Below, piece by piece: positions 7,750 to 8,922 of a stretch of DNA of 8,922 nt. The notes below the pieces were generated by a model. It had not been told where the DNA came from. It ran no database searches and saw only the letters and a list, made by a program, of their open reading frames with translations. The stretch comes from JAWWBG01 sp033721095. Its GTDB lineage: Bacteria; Actinomycetota; Nitriliruptoria; Nitriliruptorales; Nitriliruptoraceae. The DNA is taken from contig JAWWBG010000109.1 of NCBI GenBank assembly GCA_033721095.1, positions 1 to 8,922 of the forward strand, in the 5' to 3' direction. Made by a program: the position numbers and the translations under genes. Each line of letters starts with the position of its first letter. Within the stretch, counting starts at the first letter, position 1.

Positions 7750-8535
7750 TCACAGCTTCTGGGGGATCAGCACCAGGTAGATGGAGCTGATGACGTAGTT
7801 GGCGGCGAACAGCAGGACGAAGGTGTTCACCACCGCGCGGTTGACGGCGCGACCGACGCCGACGGGGCCCTTGTCGCAGTTCATCCCCTGGGCGCAGGCG
7901 ACGACGGCCGCGAGGAATCCGAAGACCCCGGCTTTCACCAGCGCCTGGACGAGGTCGGCGAACTGGAGGAGGGTGGTGGCGCCGGCGAAGTAGGCGCCGG
8001 GGGTGACGCCCTGGACGATGACGTTGAAGAAGTAGCCGCCACCGATGCCGGAGATGATGACCAGCGAAACAAGCAGCATGCCGGTGACGACGGCGGCCCA
8101 GATGCGCGGGGTGACGAGCCGATGGATCGGGTTGATCCCCATCACGTCCATCGCGTCCAGTTCGTCGCGGATCCTCCGCGAGCCCATGTCCGCCGAGATC
8201 GCCGAGCCGCCCGCGCCGGCGATCAGGACGGCGGTGGCAATGGGCGCAGCCTCTCGCACCACGCCGACGGCGATGATGGCGCCGGTCGAGGACTGGGCGC
8301 CCAGCTGTCGCGCAAGGTCACCCACCTGCAAGGAGATCGTCGCGCCGAGCGGGATCGAGATGAGGAAGACCGGCAGCGCCGTGACCGACACGAGGAACCA
8401 GGCCTGCTCGAGGAACTCGCCCCACCACTGCTTGATCCGCCACGTGTTGCGCAGTCCCTCGAACGCCACCGCGGCCATGGCACCAGCGGTGTCGAGGACC
8501 CCGGCCGCACTGCGAACGAGGACGTTGGAGCTCAC
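7750..8535 (-). CDS. yrbEA: YrbEA: MlaE/YrbE-family ABC permease, first gene of the mce operon
   Basis: A 261-residue polytopic permease of the MlaE/YrbE family. GTG 8535 is chosen because a strong GGGGGAGG lies 8 nt upstream (8544-8551) and the length fits the family. In-frame starts at 8562 or 8619 lack such a site and would run through the inverted repeat. An amphipathic N-terminal helix (WRIKQWWGEFLEQAWFLVSV, 32-51) leads into the membrane domain. The family signature is present: REAAPIATAVLIAGAGGSAI (94-113), then ADMGSRRIRDELDAMDVMG (115-133) with INP. The second half of the loop is slightly divergent (SRRIRDELDAMD, against MRVSDEIDALE in YrbEB). A late segment, GPVGVGRAVNRAVVN, matches the equivalent in YrbEB. 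The two permeases are expected to form a heterodimer that binds an MceG-type ATPase and the MCE hexamer. Confidence 0.95.
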   Translation of the reverse strand: MSSNVLVRSAAGVLDTAGAMAAVAFEGLRNTWRIKQWWGEFLEQAWFLVSVTALPVFLISIPLGATISLQVGDLARQLGAQSSTGAIIAVGVVREAAPIATAVLIAGAGGSAISADMGSRRIRDELDAMDVMGINPIHRLVTPRIWAAVVTGMLLVSLVIISGIGGGYFFNVIVQGVTPGAYFAGATTLLQFADLVQALVKAGVFGFLAAVVACAQGMNCDKGPVGVGRAVNRAVVNTFVLLFAANYVISSIYLVLIPQKL

Positions 8536-8543
8536 GGCGACTG

Positions 8544-8551
8544 CCTCCCCC
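8544..8551 (-). promoter_or_regulatory. Shine-Dalgarno of yrbEA
   Basis: The minus strand reads GGGGGAGG, with GGAGG ending 8 nt before GTG 8535. It is among the strongest ribosome-binding sites in the window and decides the yrbEA start. Confidence 0.85.
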
Positions 8552-8553
8552 GG

Positions 8554-8578
8554 CGTTGTCACATCCCACTTGACAACG
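8554..8578. promoter_or_regulatory. Perfect inverted repeat upstream of yrbEA: candidate operator or 5'-UTR hairpin
   Basis: CGTTGTCA (8554-8561) and TGACAACG (8571-8578) are perfect reverse complements separated by 9 nt. The repeat sits in the only intergenic gap of the operon, 2 nt upstream of the yrbEA Shine-Dalgarno. A dyad of this size suits a dimeric repressor of the TetR or GntR kind, the classes known to control mycobacterial mce operons. It does not resemble the KstR site (TAGAAC-N2-GTTCTA). Transcribed, it would make an 8-bp stem with a 9-nt loop directly before the ribosome-binding site, so RNA-level control is the alternative. The regulator is not identifiable here. Confidence 0.6.
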
Positions 8579-8585
8579 AGGACGG

Positions 8586-8619
8586 AAAGTAAAGCAGCAT
8601 TCCGATGGGTATGTGTCAC
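8586..8619 (-). promoter_or_regulatory. Possible promoter of the mce operon (weak)
   Basis: On the minus strand TACTTT (8586-8591) fits the loose actinobacterial -10 pattern TAnnnT. GTGACA (8614-8619) resembles a -35, but the 22-nt spacing is too long for a normal sigma-70 promoter. The stretch 8581-8625 is clearly AT-richer than its surroundings. If TACTTT is a -10, transcription would begin near the edge of the inverted repeat, where a bound repressor would block it. The elements are suggestive only. Confidence 0.3.
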
Positions 8620-8660
8620 CGATTCTCGGGGCGTTCCGCCGGTGGGTCCGAGCCGGGCCG

Positions 8661-8922
8661 CTACCCCAGGAGGCGCTGTCGCAACCCGTCGTGACCGAGG
8701 CGGGAGGCGGCTTCGTCGAAGCGCGCAGCGAGCCCATCACCATGTCGCTCGATGATGGCGGCCAGGCGCTCCCGGACATCCGGCGGGAGGTGCTCGGCGG
8801 CAACGCCGGCATGGACGAGCGGTTCCCAGATCTCGGAGGAGACCGCCGCCTCAACGGCGCCGTCGATGACCGCCTCGTCCAAGGACACGAGGACCGACGC
8901 GACCTGGCGAATCTGCTTGCCG
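8661..8922 (-). CDS. 3' end of an unrecognised gene, entering from the right edge
   Basis: An open frame reads in from the window edge and ends at TAG 8663-8661, giving 87 visible residues without a start. The frame stays open to the edge, so a GTG at 8888 should not be taken as the start. The visible part begins GKQIRQVASVLVSLDEAVID and ends LGHDGLRQRLLG. It looks wholly helical, rich in Ala, Glu and Arg, with no membrane segment, no cysteine and no motif I can assign. Codon usage and composition match the neighbours. It lies 125 bp upstream of yrbEA on the same strand, so it could be a regulator of the operon (a TetR-type C-terminal domain would look like this) or an unrelated gene. I cannot assign a function. 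Confidence 0.6.
   Translation of the reverse strand, partial: GKQIRQVASVLVSLDEAVIDGAVEAAVSSEIWEPLVHAGVAAEHLPPDVRERLAAIIERHGDGLAARFDEAASRLGHDGLRQRLLG

Larger units (their letters stand above)
8536..8660. other. Intergenic gap before the mce operon
   Basis: This is the only real non-coding stretch in the window (125 bp). It contains the weak promoter elements, the inverted repeat and the yrbEA Shine-Dalgarno described separately. I see no convincing rho-independent terminator for the upstream gene: there is no stem followed by a T-run on the minus strand. Co-transcription from further upstream therefore cannot be excluded. Confidence 0.7.

Noticed and set aside
5931..7790. A 619-codon open frame on the plus strand opposite yrbEB and mceA, and similar long plus-strand frames (for example 194-1588 and 3920-5245)
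   Set aside because: They are antisense to well-recognised Mce genes and have biased, low-complexity composition rich in Arg, Asp, Glu, Gly and Val. High-GC codon bias routinely opens such frames. No family motif or ribosome-binding context supports them.
8570..8598. TTGACA on the plus strand as the -35 of a divergent promoter
   Set aside because: No acceptable -10 follows at 16-18 nt and there is no plus-strand gene downstream. The hexamer is part of the inverted repeat.
8536..8619. Longer yrbEA starting at 8619 or 8562
   Set aside because: The extra residues run through the AT-richer stretch and inverted repeat, have no good Shine-Dalgarno and exceed family length, whereas GTG 8535 has a strong site at the right distance.
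8620..8660. Rho-independent terminator after the upstream partial gene
   Set aside because: Only short GC-rich self-complementary pieces are present, with no clear stem and no T-run on the minus strand.
8800..8888. VIDGAV string in the upstream partial gene as a NuoL-like C-terminus
   Set aside because: NuoL has surrounding membrane helices and a different context. The match is only a few residues in a soluble-looking helical protein.
1..8922. CRISPR arrays, tRNA or rRNA genes, insertion sequences
   Set aside because: No direct-repeat arrays, no cloverleaf-like segments, no transposase sequence and no terminal inverted repeats were seen.

Overview
The window holds most of one canonical actinobacterial mce (mammalian cell entry) lipid-uptake operon. 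Every gene I can support is on the minus strand, so transcription runs from high to low coordinates. The very high GC content, the two-YrbE plus six-MCE gene order and the trailing Mce-associated protein all point to an actinobacterium (Actinomycetota). I see nothing specific to mycolate-bearing genera, and I cannot name the class with confidence.

Layout, in transcription order. The 3' end of an unrecognised gene (8661-8922) enters from the right edge. A 125-bp intergenic gap (8536-8660) follows. It carries an AT-richer promoter-like stretch, a perfect 8-bp inverted repeat with a 9-nt spacer (8554-8578) and a strong Shine-Dalgarno (8544-8551). Then come two MlaE/YrbE-type ABC permeases (yrbEA 7750-8535, yrbEB 6873-7748), six MCE-domain proteins mceA to mceF (6869 down to 410), and a truncated Mce-associated membrane protein (1-417). 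The genes are packed tightly: gaps of 1 and 3 nt, then overlaps of 4, 4, 4, 10, 4 and 8 nt. This implies one transcript with translational coupling.

How the parts should work together, from family knowledge: the YrbE pair forms the inner-membrane permease core. The six different MCE subunits form a hetero-hexamer whose MCE domains ring the permease and whose long helical segments build a lipid-conducting tube across the cell envelope. Mce-associated proteins support complex assembly or stability. The energising ATPase (MceG/Mkl type) is not in this window and is presumably encoded elsewhere.

The main oddities are: (1) mceA is interrupted by a single in-frame TAG at 6492-6494 with the frame intact on both sides, so it is a one-base nonsense mutation, an assembly error or a recoding event; (2) a perfect inverted repeat lies just upstream of the yrbEA ribosome-binding site, a likely operator or 5'-UTR hairpin; (3) a 21-residue (three-heptad) register of Arg-Asp/Glu-like landmarks recurs in the helical regions, most clearly in MceA to MceD; (4) MceF has a second, C-terminal membrane segment behind an acidic Ser/Pro/Ala-rich linker; (5) MceD as well as MceE has a lipobox; (6) MceC has a small cysteine-bearing insertion at the end of its MCE domain. 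I did not find a wholly new system: this is a recognisable Mce transporter with unusual details.
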